Assembly: GCA_030549205.1 (NCBI GenBank)
Contig: JAUKTV010000005.1
Coordinates: forward strand, 124,001 to 188,000
DNA from: Apiosordaria backusii
Taxonomy: Eukaryota; Ascomycota; Sordariomycetes; Sordariales; Lasiosphaeriaceae
Direction of reading: 5' to 3'
Length of the DNA: 64,000 bases
Shown here: in pieces, positions 22,117-33,778 of the stretch
Position numbering within the stretch: the stretch's first letter is position 1
Layout of the letters: each line of letters begins with the position of its first letter
Notes under the pieces: model-generated
The model's database searches: none
What the model was told of the DNA's origin: nothing
The model's input: the letters and a program-made list of their open reading frames with translations, nothing else
Position numbers and translations under genes: made by a program

Positions 22117-24806
22117 CTACCTACCTCTATTAAACACAGCCGACCCAATCCTCTCAATCTCCCTCCCCTCATTCGTCCCCCGCCCCGCAGCCTCCAGCAA
22201 CCTAACCCAACTCTCCGCATCCCTCAACTTGACCGCCTCCTCCGCGGCCCTGACCCTCATCCCGCACTTCTCATACATCGTCACCGTCGCCCCCGGCTCC
22301 AACCCCGTGCACTTTGGCACAAACACCGCCGCCAGCCTCGGGTTCCCCGCCTGCAGGCACTGGTTGAAAAACGGCTCCCACCCAATCGGCGACTTCCTCT
22401 GCTTGGCAATCTCCTCGATCTCATTCCAGTCTCTTTTTGCCACAAGGGCTTGCAGTCTATATCGCCGCACAACGTCAGTATTATTTTATGATGTGGATGG
22501 GGAAGAGAAGAGAAAAGAACATACCTAACCCACCAAGCCACCCTCTCAGGCACCTTAAACTCCCCCTGAATCTTCTTCGCCCGCCCGCTATACCCCAACC
22601 GCCACAACTTGAACATCGTCTGCTGCACGCTCAACCCCGTAAAAACGTCCCCCAAGTCCCTGTCAAACCCCTCCTGCATCCTCAGCAGCAGTCCCGCTTC
22701 TTTTACCGTTCCGATCTCGAATGCGTTTTCTTTAGCATTGTCCGCGAGCAATTTCCCAGCCAAGGCAAGTTTGTCCCCCGCGGTCCTACTCTCCGGTTGA
22801 CGCAGCGCTTCCCTGACAAAAACCGCTGCTCCGTCAATGCGCCGGTCGTCTTGGTAGTAGAGGTCTTTGAGCATAGCCGTGTCTTCATGCCCGTCGCCAT
22901 CTCCCTCGTGAGCGGCTGCTTCGACCAAGGCTGTGGCAGTAGGGCGCGAGTTGATGACTCGGAAGAATGACGCGAGGGGTAGTTTGCGACGGAGTTGATG
23001 AAGGACAAAGTGGATGAGGTCTGTGTCGCCGGATTCGATTGCCTTGTCCAGCGCGAGCTCGTCTTCTTCCATGGAGAGGAGCAGGGGGACTTGTCTACCG
23101 GCGCGGGGTTCGTGGTTGAGGAGCTCGGTAGCTAAGCGGCCTCTTCCCTCTTCGTAGGCGGCCCTGGCGATGGCTTCAAAAGAGATGCCAGGTTTACCTG
23201 AGAGCTTTTCGACAATCTTTCTGCAGGCGGTGTCGTCGTCTTCTGAGCCTAGCCTCACTTTGGCCGAGGCCCAGTGAACGTATATTTTATCTGTTGGTAA
23301 CCGTAGATAAGACGCTATCCGGAGGGCAAGTAAATACTCATGGCGGTTCAGCAAGCGGGTAATGAGGCCAGAGGGGGACAGGCGCTGATATTGCTCGTAT
23401 GAGAGTGGTAATCCGATTTTGTAGTTGCGTACAGCGTTGAGGACGCGGAGGGTCTCACACATGTCGACAAAATCGTCACTGTTGTAGATGTCAAGGACGG
23501 ATTTGCCAAAGGAGGCCGCTTTGAGGAGCTGCTTCTGCCAGTGTTCGCTGAATTCTTGGCCTGCGGCATTGACGCACTTGTCGACTGCCTCGACAAGGTG
23601 AGGGCGGATGAGCTGGACGTTGTCGTCTGCTTTTGGGGATTGCATTTCGAGCTGCTCGACGGCATCGAGAAGGATGGATGCTGGTGAGTCTGACCCCAGT
23701 TTGAACACCTCTTCGGTGTCTTCTGGGACCTTTTGGAGAAAGTCGCATCTGTCGTTGGCGATGATTCTTACGCCATCGTAGTCTGGTATTGTCAGTGGAT
23801 GGTTAGAGTCGGAGTCCCAGAGACTGCTTACCGGGGAGGAGATGTACTCGGCCACTGTCGTAGTAGAACTTGGCCGAAGATCCATATGGACCAACTAGAT
23901 GCACCTCGTCTTCCCAAGCAATGACGACGGCATCATTGCCGCACCATTCCACATACTTTGGCGGAATTTTGGATTTGGAGTCATGCTCGCTGAAATTCTC
24001 TTCGAATGTGCTGTTGATAACATGGACCTTGCCAGCCTTTGTGTATAAAGCAACAAACTTCCCGCTTGGTGACACAGTGATGTGGGTGAAGGGTCCTTGG
24101 TCTAGGCCACGATCTTCACAAGCTGTGGCATCTGACACATAGATCGTTTGGCCGATGCTCAGAAGTACTTCGACTGAACGAGAGTTTGTATAAGATGGCG
24201 GTATAAGACTCCAAGAGTGAACCTGTCCTTCCGGAGGTGGTGCCAGGAGCTTTGGACGGGGCTCAGTGTATGATGAGACTGAGACCAGAGAGTTGTTGTT
24301 CAGAAGCGCAACTAGACCATGGGCGTAGAATCTGCACGACCTCACACCTGAGTCTTCAGCCCCATTTCCCAGTGAGAACTGAGTGAACTCTCCCTGCAAG
24401 TCGAAATAGCATCTCACAGTGCCATCGGCGGTGACGACCAGCAGCTTCTCATCCTCAGACCAGCCGAGGCCCTTGACAGAGCCACTGTCCCAGGGAATAG
24501 AGAGGATCGGTTCACCCCCAGCGCAGCTGTAAATGTCGATGCTCGGTTTGGATGTTCTGGTTGGTTGGTATGCTACCAGTTTACTCTCATCACGATATAA
24601 AGCTGCCGGGTGTCAACATCATGGAAAGGGGCCAGGGAAACGCGGGTTGCCATCCACTCACCTATAGCACCGCTGTAAGGTGCACCGGCGACGATGTAGT
24701 TGTCAAGGTCCAGGTCCTGATCAAAAACCTGGGTATAGAGCTGGACTTTGCGGTAAAATGACTGACCAAGCTGTTCCCAGCCTGCTGTTGGATGAGCGAC
24801 GTCCAT
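22117..24806 (-). CDS. vps16: Vps16, class C core subunit of HOPS/CORVET
   Basis: Four exons: 24806-24662, 24602-23832, 23782-22525 and 22456-22117. Introns are 59, 49 and 68 bp. All junctions keep frame, giving 837 aa. The N-terminal half is a beta-propeller (GWEQLGQSFYRKVQLY, SIPWDSGSVKGLGWSEDE, FVALYTKAGKVHVI), and the C-terminal half is an alpha-solenoid ending in LQALVAKRDWNEIEEIAKQ and SPIGWEPFFNQC, the conserved Vps16 C-terminal domain. Vps16 binds Vps33 and is part of the tethering core that drives endosome-vacuole and autophagosome-vacuole fusion. It is transcribed divergently from atg16. No anomalies are seen beyond a G-rich synonymous codon bias at the 3' end. Confidence 0.94.
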
Positions 24807-25183
24807 CTTTTGTCATCTCTCCATGTTTTGGTCCTGGTGGATGTTGTTTGGTGATGCATCCCAGTTCACTGAAGCTCGGGGAGCTCACCAGCCGTTGACG
24901 CTGCCCAGGCTCCAGCTGTGAGCTGGCCCAGCAGAATCCACACTGTGCTGGCCCCCCTGCCTGACAGGCACGGACCCCAAAAGCAAACAAGGCAACCCCA
25001 ACACCCAAGCTCACAAACCCCTGTCACAATCGCGGGGTTCCCAGATGGAGGTTCACATTCACTGCATAATTGCCCGACTTTAAGCTCTCGGAAATTCGTT
25101 ATCTGTTCTTTAACTTTTGTCTGCTCTTCTTTCTTGACTTCTTTAGAATATTCTAGTACATATCTCTTTCATCACCTCCAACC
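24807..25183. promoter_or_regulatory. compact bidirectional promoter, vps16/atg16
   Basis: Only 377 bp separate the two ATGs. No specific factor site is claimed. Because both products act in delivery to the vacuole, co-regulation is a reasonable inference. Confidence 0.5.
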
Positions 25184-25974
25184 ATGCAAGACTGGCGAGT
25201 AGAATACATCACCGGAATCAGGGATGCCGAGAAGCAGCATCCGGTCAATCTCGAGCTTATCGCAGCATGTCAGTTCCACCACCCACACAACAACCCACCA
25301 CAACAACACCATATACCCCGCCATCACCACCTTCCCCTCCCGTCCCCCCCCTTTCCTCCCCATAACTAACCTCTCCCCTCAAAGACTCCCAACTCTGCGA
25401 CCGCCTCTCCACCCTCGAAGCCGAAAAAGCCTCCCTCCAAGCCCAACTACAACAACCCCTCTCCTCCCATCCCCCATCACTCAAATCCCCCAAAGGAACC
25501 CCCCCACCACCACCACCTCCTCGTCAACCACCATCCGATGAAACACCAGCCATCACCCGCCTCCGCCTCGACCTAGCAGAAGCCCTCCGCTCCAAATCCC
25601 ACTTCCAATCCCGCCTCCAAAAATCCGACGAAGAGCTCGCCCGCCTCCGCTCCAAAACCGCCCTCGACGCCAAAGCCCTCCAAGACCTCACCTCCCAGCA
25701 CCGGACCCTGTCCCGCAAGCTCCACGACAGGGAGGAAGAGCTCCGCGTCAAGAACAAGCTCGTCGCCGACGTCCAGGACGAGCTCGCAGTCCTCAACATG
25801 CAGCTCGACCAGGTCGAGAAGCAGCTCGCCGCCAAGGAGGCAGAGTACAAGCAGCTCCTGGATCGGTACATGAGGAGGATAGGCCAGGAGGCCGAGGCCA
25901 TGAATCTGGAGCACGAGTCCACCAAAACCTCTTCTTCTGCTGCTCCTTCTTCTTCAAGGAAGAACAAGAGGTGA
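25184..25974 (+). CDS. atg16: autophagy protein Atg16
   Basis: Two exons: 25184-25268 and 25385-25974. The 116-bp intron has donor GTCAGT, branch ACTAAC and acceptor AAAG; 224 aa, in the range of fungal Atg16. The N-terminal helix (QDWRVEYITGIRDAE) matches the Atg5-interacting segment. It is joined by the splice to YSQLCDRLSTLEAEKASLQ. A Pro/Ser linker (about 55-85) is followed by a long coiled coil (about 90-205; heptads in LRSKTALDAKALQDLTSQH and LDQVEKQLAAKEAEYKQLL). There is no WD40 region, as in yeast Atg16. It dimerises and recruits Atg12-Atg5 to the phagophore to promote Atg8 lipidation. The coding strand is strongly C-rich at third positions. Confidence 0.88.
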
Positions 25975-26367
25975 TTTTGATGTTGGGTGTTGTGATCAAA
26001 GCAAGCACGCGTGGTGGTTGAAATGCTCCCAGGTTGGGTTGAATGGTGAAGAATTGCGAATACAGCAATATTCGCTGATATTATTCTTGACATGTACATG
26101 GATATCTAAACAAAAGGTGCGTACGCTATAACTGTACAGGCGGTTTTTGCTCGCGCTATTCCTTCTTTTCGCCTTCTTCTTCTTCCCCCCAATTCCCTTT
26201 TTACACACGAAAATATCATGAGAAGTATCATGAAAAGCAATACTCAAGCAAGTATTCAACGCCCAGCCGGAAACACCTTACCATCCTCCCTGCACCGCGC
26301 TTTTTATACGCTCAACGTTCCAAAACGCTTTGTCTTAACATGAAAAAAAAAGACCAACACACAGAGA
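25975..26367. other. convergent 3' region of atg16 and dot1
   Basis: 393 bp, AT-rich, with no gene or RNA recognised. Confidence 0.6.
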
Positions 26368-28036
26368 TTACTTCCTCGTCGAAATACAATACGTCCCCGC
26401 CGCCCCAGTCCAGCTGACATACTCCTCCGGGTACGTCAAGTGCTCCACATCCAAAATCGACGAAGCGACATCGTTCTCGGCCAGCTTGTTGTCGTGCACA
26501 AACGTCTTGAGCGACACTATCTTGCATCCGAGCTTCAAGTCCAAAAACATGTTGACGAGGTTGTCGTTGAGCTGAGACGTGAAGGCCTGATTGTTCACCA
26601 GCACCACATCCGCCCGCTTGAGGGACTCGAGGATCCGTTCGTTCTTACGAAAGTCACCCTTTTCGAGGTAGACCTTGCCCGGTGCGATCCCCCACAGCCG
26701 GCAGCGGGCGGCAAACTCCTTCTTTTGCGCGTCGGCGAGGTTGCAGGCGTTTTCCATCATTTCGCACCCCCAGCTCTCGCAGCCTATTTCTAGCGCTGCT
26801 TGGAGGACGACGTTTCCGACTCCGGACCCCAAATCGACGAAAACCATGTCCGAGGTTAATTGGGTCCTCTCGAAAATGTCAGAGATGAAGGGGTGGAGGA
26901 GCTCGCCGTAGACGTTGTCGGTGCCGTTTTCGTACTTGGCGAGGAGCTCGACTTTGGGGGCCACGGTCCGGTCGTATACCTGGTCTAGGATGAAGGAGAC
27001 CAGCTCCTGTGGGACTCCTCGCATGCTCTCCAAATTTTTGGCGATTAGACCTTTGCGCTGGAGGGAATACAGACTCTCGCTGTATTCCTTGAGCGCGGCC
27101 TTGAATCCCTTGCCGTCATTCATGTTTTTGCAGCGTTCTAACCGGCGGTAGATGCCGGAGTTTTGATCTAGAAATGGGCGGGCTTCTTCCTCGGTGAGGT
27201 AGATGGATGCGACGTGGCGGACGACGGTTAAGATGTCTTGAGCGCCTTCGATTTTGTCTTTGCCTTTTACTAGTTCATACCTGTTTGAAAGAGAGGGGGG
27301 TGGAGTGTTAGCTTTTTCATGCGCGGACCAACTGTATTTACCTTTCTCACAAAGAGGGAAAGAATTTAACAGGAGTAGAATTAGTAAGAAATAAAAAAAA
27401 AGCGTACTTCTCCCTGTGATTAGAGCCCGGGTAGCGTAACCGGACCCCGACCTCGTCTCTTGATAATCCCATGACCGGTTGGCACTTCTCGCCGAGGCTG
27501 GCGACCTCGACGGCGTGGATGATGGGTAACAAGTCATTTTCGGACTCCTTGTCGCCCTTCCAGACCTTGGGGTGGCGTACCCGGCGGTTGGGGTCTTGTC
27601 GTCGCTGCTGCTCGAGGCGCTTGAGGCGCTTTCGCGGGTCGAGGCTGTCTTGCCAGTCGTCGTCCGAGGCGGAGTCGGAGTCGGAATCTGAGTCGAAGGA
27701 GGGGGAGGCGGGGGAGCGGCTGGCGCGAGGACGTTTTCGGTTAGTGCTGGCCGAGGTGGAAGAGGAGGAGGTTTTTTTCAAGGCGGAAGATGGGTCGAGG
27801 TAGCGGGAGGAGGAGGAGGAGTAGGAGCCATTTTGAGAGGGTTTTCTGGCCGAGGGTGGGAGGGGGGAGGCTCGTGGTGTTGAATTGGTGGAGGGGGATG
27901 CGCGCGCTGAGGTGGAGGAGGAGGGGACTCGGGGGGTGGAAGAGGTGGTGGATTTTGGCTTTTCGGGGAGGGTTTTCTTCACGGCGCGGACTTCGGTTTT
28001 TATTTTGAATTTTGATTTTTGGTTGAAGATGCTCAT
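26368..28036 (-). CDS. dot1: histone H3-K79 methyltransferase Dot1
   Basis: Two exons: 28036-27408 and 27280-26368, with an intron of 127 bp (GTACGC...ACAG) that joins NHREK to YELVKGKD; 513 aa. The N-terminal 150 residues are disordered and rich in Ser/Thr/Lys/Arg, including a D/S acidic patch. The basic segment is expected to contact nucleosomes. The catalytic Dot1 fold has YGELLHPFISDIF, the SAM-binding loop DLGSGVGN (near 357-364), the acidic residue in GCEMMENAC and the lysine-channel motif VNNQAF. The protein methylates the globular domain of H3 and acts in silencing boundaries and the DNA-damage checkpoint. The 3' neighbour atg16 converges. Confidence 0.93.
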
Positions 28037-29180
28037 TTTGGGAGGGGCCTTTTAGGGGAGGGGGAGGGTGAGGGTGCGGCGGTTCGTGGGGATCGGGGAT
28101 AAGGACTTGAATTTCTGTTTGGCGGGGCGGCAGGCAAAAAAAAACCGGTATGGAGGGCGAGAGAGGGGCAGATGAGGCTGGTAATGCGCTGTTGTTTTGG
28201 GATCGTGGGTGAGGCTGTATGGAATGGAACTGGGGGGGTAGAACGGAACGGCGACGCGTGGCGCTGGCGCGACGGGAATATCGCTGTCGCAAGTGGGAAA
28301 GAAGGCTGGTGAGAAGACGGTTTTGGATGTTTGATTAGCTGGGAAGTCGGCGTGGGTAATCAAGCTGTATTGTGGTGCTGGTTCGTGAGGAGAGGGGTTG
28401 ATGCTAGTCGCGGGTGGTGGTGAGACACGAGGTGTGGGAGGATTTCAGCTCGGTGAGGCGGCAGAGCTCATTTTCTCCCCGCTGAACATCAAGGCAAGGC
28501 GACTTTGACAGCTGCCGGCTCGCAAGCGACCCTGCACTGTGGTGCCATTTCTCGAAGTCATGTGACTGGCCCGACATACATAGGTAGTGTAAAAGTCCCA
28601 GTGGGGTTCGGCGATAAGATAAGATAAATCAAATCTGATAAGGAATCTGACAAGCACTACAGAAAGGGAGCATCCTAGTGTTGAGGTCTCATACATGAAC
28701 CACATAGGCCTGGTTTTGATTCCATGTGGAGAAGAATTGACCTTGAGCTGCTTGGAAATTTCAAAGAACTACCTATCAACAACCACTGTACATGGCTGAA
28801 TAGACGTGATACGAGTCCCGTGCTCAAGTATATCGAATGTTGGTCTAGTCCGGAGATGTATCAGATCGAAATCGAAGGAATCCAAAAGAAGGAATCCAAG
28901 AAATATTTCCTCGTGGTTCAGAATCGTGGCATGGCCGTGGCCGGGGGTGGAGCATCCGGTCCGTCAGACGAGAATGAGCGGCTACCCACACCTCTAGCTC
29001 TTGAAGCTCAGACAAATCATTTTGATGGGTGAAATTGGTGTTTGTGGTGTCTAGCAAGAAACTGGAATCTTGTGCAACAACACAAGGTGATGTTAGTGGC
29101 TGTCACTGCTGTCAAGAAATTGCTGCAATGTCCAGACGAGCACTTGATGTTTCGATCCACAGACCCTGGCCCCACACTGG

Positions 29181-29188
29181 TGACGTCA
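29181..29188. promoter_or_regulatory. CRE/ATF-type site TGACGTCA
   Basis: A full palindromic TGACGTCA, the consensus for ATF/CREB-family bZIP factors, about 985 bp upstream of the HAM1-type start. Two related sites follow on the same side. Confidence 0.4.
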
Positions 29189-29271
29189 TAGATCGCGACG
29201 TCCTTCACGTTTGCAGCGCAGCGTCGCGAGACTGTGCTCTTTGTGCTTCAAAGCCCAACGTTTGATAACCG

Positions 29272-29279
29272 TTACGTCA
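29272..29279 (+). promoter_or_regulatory. CRE-like half site TTACGTCA
   Basis: Seven of eight bases match TGACGTCA. It is the second of three such sites between dot1 and the HAM1-type gene. Confidence 0.3.
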
Positions 29280-29908
29280 AATCTCCCATTTCCGGGGTGT
29301 TTGCCCGTGTGGGTATTGGAAGCTGACATACACGTGTGCGTAGTGGAGGAAAACCCATCACAAATCCTTGATACCTCGCTATCTCCACAGAGGATTCTTC
29401 ATCTGTTCTTCACAAGCTTGCAGCAGTCGCATTGCAGATCTGAAGCAGACACAATGGGAAGTTGAACATGTCCACATTTCCCGGCGGTCGGCACGCAGAG
29501 AGCCGATTCGGTTCATGGACAGCGGAATCGGCTAGGTAGTGCAGGGCCATCGAATCAGGGCCGCGGGATCTGAAGAGCTTTGTTTGGGATGACAACAGCC
29601 ATGGCCCGAAGCTGGAGCTGTGACGCATGCATTGAATCGTGGGAGGAGCTTGAATCCCTGCTGGGCCCAGATCCCTGCCTTGGCGATCTGCCAGCTTTAT
29701 GGCATCCTCAGTCTAGCTCATGTAAGTGGTGTTCAAAAGCTACACCTTCTGTCTATGCCCATTGAGGGAAGAGAAGCAGGGAAACGGCAAAGACGGACCA
29801 GTCAAACTGGCCCAGGCTCGACGATTCAAGCAGGCTCCAGGCCGCCTGTACCTCTCTCCTTCCTTTGGTATGACGCATTCAATCATTTCACGAGTGCTCC
29901 CCGCGTAG

Positions 29909-29916
29909 TAACGTCA
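29909..29916 (+). promoter_or_regulatory. CRE-like half site TAACGTCA
   Basis: The third ACGTCA-containing site, 257 bp before the ATG of the HAM1-type gene. Confidence 0.3.
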
Positions 29917-30172
29917 CCTTGGTCTCGCTCTTCTTTTGTATTCTTGGTATTAAACGGCCTGGCACCGTCAACCCGTGGTCATAAACCGGTCATCCTCTAA
30001 AACCTCGTTACTTCCCATACCTTGTCTGCATTTCCCACACTACTTCGAGACACTAGACTCGCAGCATCTGATACCCCGATACCCCCACAGTTTATTCGTC
30101 TTTTTTTGTTGATACCCCCAATACTCTACTAGTGATACCCTTTTCCTATCACCCAGTCACCCAGAACCATCC

Positions 30173-33041
30173 ATGGCTACCAACGGGACAGCAAAGGTCA
30201 ACAGACCAACCAACATTAAGGAGAAGGAGGCCGATGTCAACCGCAAGCTTCAGTTCTATGGTATCGCCAGTGCCTTCAAGAATGGCAAAGTCCCATCGGT
30301 ATGTTTGTTTCCCCTTGGTGTGTGTCGAGTTCTATTTCTAACATCAATACAGAACGATCAAATCGATGTCGCCCTGAACAGTTTTCTCGAGTCTAAGGCG
30401 CTTTCAAACCCATCGGCGAAGCTGTCTGGTGAAGGAAAGGCACTTGTGGCTGATTTCAGAGAGGTTGTGAAGCAAGCTAAGATCCTTCTTCTGTCCAAGA
30501 ACGAGGGTAACTTGCTTCAGGACTTTATCTGGCAAACACAGCAATTCGATCCCAAGAGCGTCAACGTCCCTGGTGCTCCCGTTGACAAGGACACGGCGCA
30601 GCAACATGGTAACCAAGCACTTGAAGGTTTCCGTACTTTGGGAACCCTGATCATCACCAATGGCCAGTTCCGCAAGCTTCGTAAGTTTTACTTGCCCCGA
30701 TTCGATCCAACAACATACTAACTCCTGTAAAGTCAAGGATGCCACCATCCTTCTCCGCGATATGGCTGGTGATGCCGCCATCAATGCGGCTGCCCGTGTC
30801 AAGCCCTCGCATGAGGATCTTAACCAGATCGACATGCCTGCTGCAGACAACACTTGGCACGAAGCCCCCGATTTCAAGCAAAACAAGGACGATGTGAAGA
30901 ACAAGCTGTCGAGCTACTACAAGGGCAACCCCAAGGAGGATGCGAAGGCTGTTGCTGCTGAGGGCACCTCTACTGCCCACCCTGGCGGATCTTCTGACCC
31001 CAGAGATCTAGCTAACACTGCGGCACACGATCAGCGCACTGGTGGATCGTCTGGTATTAATGCTGTTGGAGGCGCCCAGGCTGCCGCTGGCGCCGCAAAG
31101 CGCCAGCTCGATGCCAACGTGGACCAGGAGGCCAAGGACAAGGCCAAGGCCAAGAAGGACGAGTATCGTGCTCGTGCCAAGGAGTACTTCTCCAAGAAGA
31201 TGCCCCAGGAGCGTCGTGAGCAGATTATCTGGCGTCTCAAGGTAAGTCGTATTTTGCACATGAATTAATTATACTGCAATTCGTTCTAACACTGTCTGCA
31301 GAAAATGGTGCTGGAGTGCCAGCAACATCCCGATTACAACACCGCTATCACGACCTTGTTGAATCTCGCTGAGCTCTACGGTGATCATGCCAACCGGTTG
31401 GCTAAGGGCGGCACTGGTACTGTCCAGGAGACCCGGACTGCTCTGGCTCAGGCCGAGGGCGATCTCAAGACCTTGATCGAGCGCTTTGCTAACGGCACTT
31501 CCACTGACGATCTCTGGGCCTCGATCAATACCATCTACGAAGATGCCGATCGGGATCCCGAGCTTAAGGGCTGGTTCAAGTCTCTGAACGTCTACATCCG
31601 CCGCTGCCTGCAAGAGCAGGGCTACATCCTCGATGACGATTCCAACGTTCAGTGGAACCGCCTCTACGACCAGGGCAATTACCTTCTCCGAACTAAGTAC
31701 CGTGTCCACACCGATCGTATTGTGGACGAGATCAAGTTCTTGGCCGACCAGTTCGATCAGGACCCCCAAAACAAGGCTTTCGCTGCCTCGTTGACCAAGC
31801 TCTTCACTGAGCTTGGCAATGATGAGAACGGCAAGCCCACCTTCAAGCCCCATCTCGTCAAGGACCTCACAGATGTCATCCTTCCGGCCATGTTTGAGAA
31901 GATCGCCTACATTCCGGTGCCTCGCATCGAGTACTCTGATCATCAGGTCGATGCCGTCATCGAGAACCTCGTTCTTGAGAGCGACAACTTCATGCCCAAT
32001 GTTCTCGAGATTGCTAGTGAGAACTACATGAGATTTGGGCGCAAGAATCTTGGCAACAAGAGCAAGCATTCGATTGACGTCAAGGTTGCCGGAGTCCAGA
32101 TGGATCTGCGCGATGTCAGCTACTACATCAAGCGCAAGCAGGGCTTCCCTTCCCTCACCGACACGGGCGTGGCTAACATCCTGCTTGCCGGCGAAGGGTT
32201 CAGCTTTCGTATGAAGATGGCTACCCCCGACGAGCGGGATTCGCAGACGTTCTTCAAGATTGACAAGGTGGATGTTGATGTCAAGAACCTGCAAATCAAG
32301 CTTTCCAAGTCCAACCACAAGATTTTGTTCAGTCTCTTCAAGGGCATCATGCTCAAGGTCCTTCGTCCCGGCTTGCAGAAGGCCTTGGAGAAGGCCATCA
32401 AGGACCAAGCTGCCAAATTTGATAGAATGCTGTACCAGATCAAGCAGGAGGCCGATCGTGCCATGGATGAGGCCCGTGAGGACCCTGAGAATGTTCCCAA
32501 CATCTACAACCGCTACGTGATTGCGGCCCAGAAGCAGATCTTGCAGGGCAAGCAGAAGGCTCAAGCTGTTGCGGCTGACAAGAAGGTCAACTACGCCATC
32601 ACCAAGGAGGACAGCATGTTCCCCAACATCCACCTCCCTGGCGGCATCAGCTCCAAGGCCACCGAGTACAAGGAGCTTGCCCGCAAGGGTGACAAGTGGG
32701 AGAGCCCTGTCTTCTCGATCGGCACAGCTTCCAAGAGCCGTGACATCCCTCCTGCTCCTACCGTGGTTCGTAAGCCACACACTACTGCTGCTGACACTGC
32801 TGCTGCTCACGGCGTAACACATGGCAACGGAGGTGCCTACGCCAACGGCGGTGCCCATGCCAACGGTGGTGCCCATGCCAACGGTGGTGCGTATGCCAAC
32901 GGCGGCGCCTATCCTAACGGCGGTGCCTATCCCAACGGTGGAGCCTTGAACGGCGGTGCCCTCAATGGCAGCGCACACAAGACACAGCTACCGCAGGCTG
33001 TCGCTCCTAACACAACTGCTCCAGCTGGTTATGCCGTCTAA
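30173..33041 (+). CDS. HAM1-type protein (DUF5923/DUF4449)
   Basis: Four exons: 30173-30298, 30353-30680, 30733-31241 and 31302-33041, with small introns of 54, 52 and 60 bp; 900 aa. The architecture is that of a fungal family with an N-terminal DUF5923 region (KLQFYGIASAFKNGKVPS, LRDMAGDAAINAAARVKP) and a C-terminal DUF4449/HAM1-type domain (VKVAGVQMDLRDVSYYIKR, LLAGEGFSFRMKM). No signal peptide or membrane segment is evident. A charged Lys/Ala-rich helix lies near residues 260-310. The C-terminus has a Gly-Gly-Ala-x-x-Asn tandem repeat, annotated separately. The molecular function of the family is not known to me; a lipid-binding or membrane-associated role is speculation. Codon use is ordinary for a well-expressed gene. 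Confidence 0.8.
32825..32965 (+). repeat. in-frame 18-nt tandem repeat encoding GGA-x-x-N units
   Basis: Six to eight imperfect copies of an 18-nt unit (AACGGCGGTGCCCATGCC type) encode NGGAYA, NGGAHA and NGGAYP hexapeptides near residues 831-880 of the HAM1-type protein. The unit shortens to 12 nt (NGGAL) at the end. It is likely variable in length between strains. Confidence 0.85.
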
Positions 33042-33778
33042 AAAGGTGATGTAGTTGCCATCTTGATGGAGGATGTGATGAGGAACGGGGATCAGGAAAC
33101 ATGATTGAGTGGTTTTGTGGGATTCGGGATTATGATACCAGAGTGCAACAGGATTCGGAAAGGGAGTCGATTTTTTTATACCCAATTGCAGTAATAATGG
33201 ATGGTTGTGGTAGGATGGGAAGGTTTGGAGGAGACAGACTGTGTAATGATGGGGCGGGCCCAAGTAAAATGAGCTGGGTCTGAAGGTTGTATGTGTTTAG
33301 TTGTGTATTCCCTACGAGGTAGTTTTCTTGTCTTGCCGTGTAATGAATACCACGATGATTTCTTTGTACATACAATTCTTGTTTGAATGTGAGGTGGTGA
33401 AGGTGAAAATGAAAAGATGATAAGATGTTGGTCATGACGTATTTGGTTGTCTGGGTTAGGGTTATGTATGCGCTGCTGCCTGTTGCTAGCCCCGAAAGAC
33501 CCAGGCAACGACCTCATTTCATAACAAAGCGTATAAATGATTAAGGGCGGTTTTCATCAGTCCTCGTTTTTTTCATCAAATCTCGCAAGATCTGAGCGGT
33601 TTAACTTTTGATGCCAGGATTTTCGACATTGAAGGACGTCAAAACATCAGCAAATTGACCCCCAATTGCGAATTCCGGTCATTCAAGGGAGCCGAAGCTC
33701 TCATTCGTAACGCCTGAAGCTCACACCGCTCGCGTTTGACACCTCTCACCACATATCGCGCCGAAATTTGGGGCAAGG
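33042..33778. other. intergenic between tandem genes
   Basis: 3' flank of the HAM1-type gene and promoter of ligase IV (same strand). No gene or RNA was recognised. Confidence 0.55.

Larger units (their letters stand above)
28037..30172. other. long divergent intergenic region dot1/HAM1-type gene
   Basis: 2.1 kb without a supported gene. Short frames (for example 28724-29032 and 29620-30000) have no domain. It contains three ACGTCA-type bZIP sites, annotated separately, and pyrimidine-rich leader sequence before 30173. Confidence 0.5.

Noticed and set aside
28724..29032. 102-codon plus-strand frame between dot1 and the HAM1-type gene
   Set aside because: No domain, no conserved features and no splice context.
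31269..32978. 569-codon minus-strand open frame opposite the HAM1-type gene
   Set aside because: It is the antisense shadow of a conserved plus-strand gene; Val/Leu/Gly-rich repeats come from its codon pattern.
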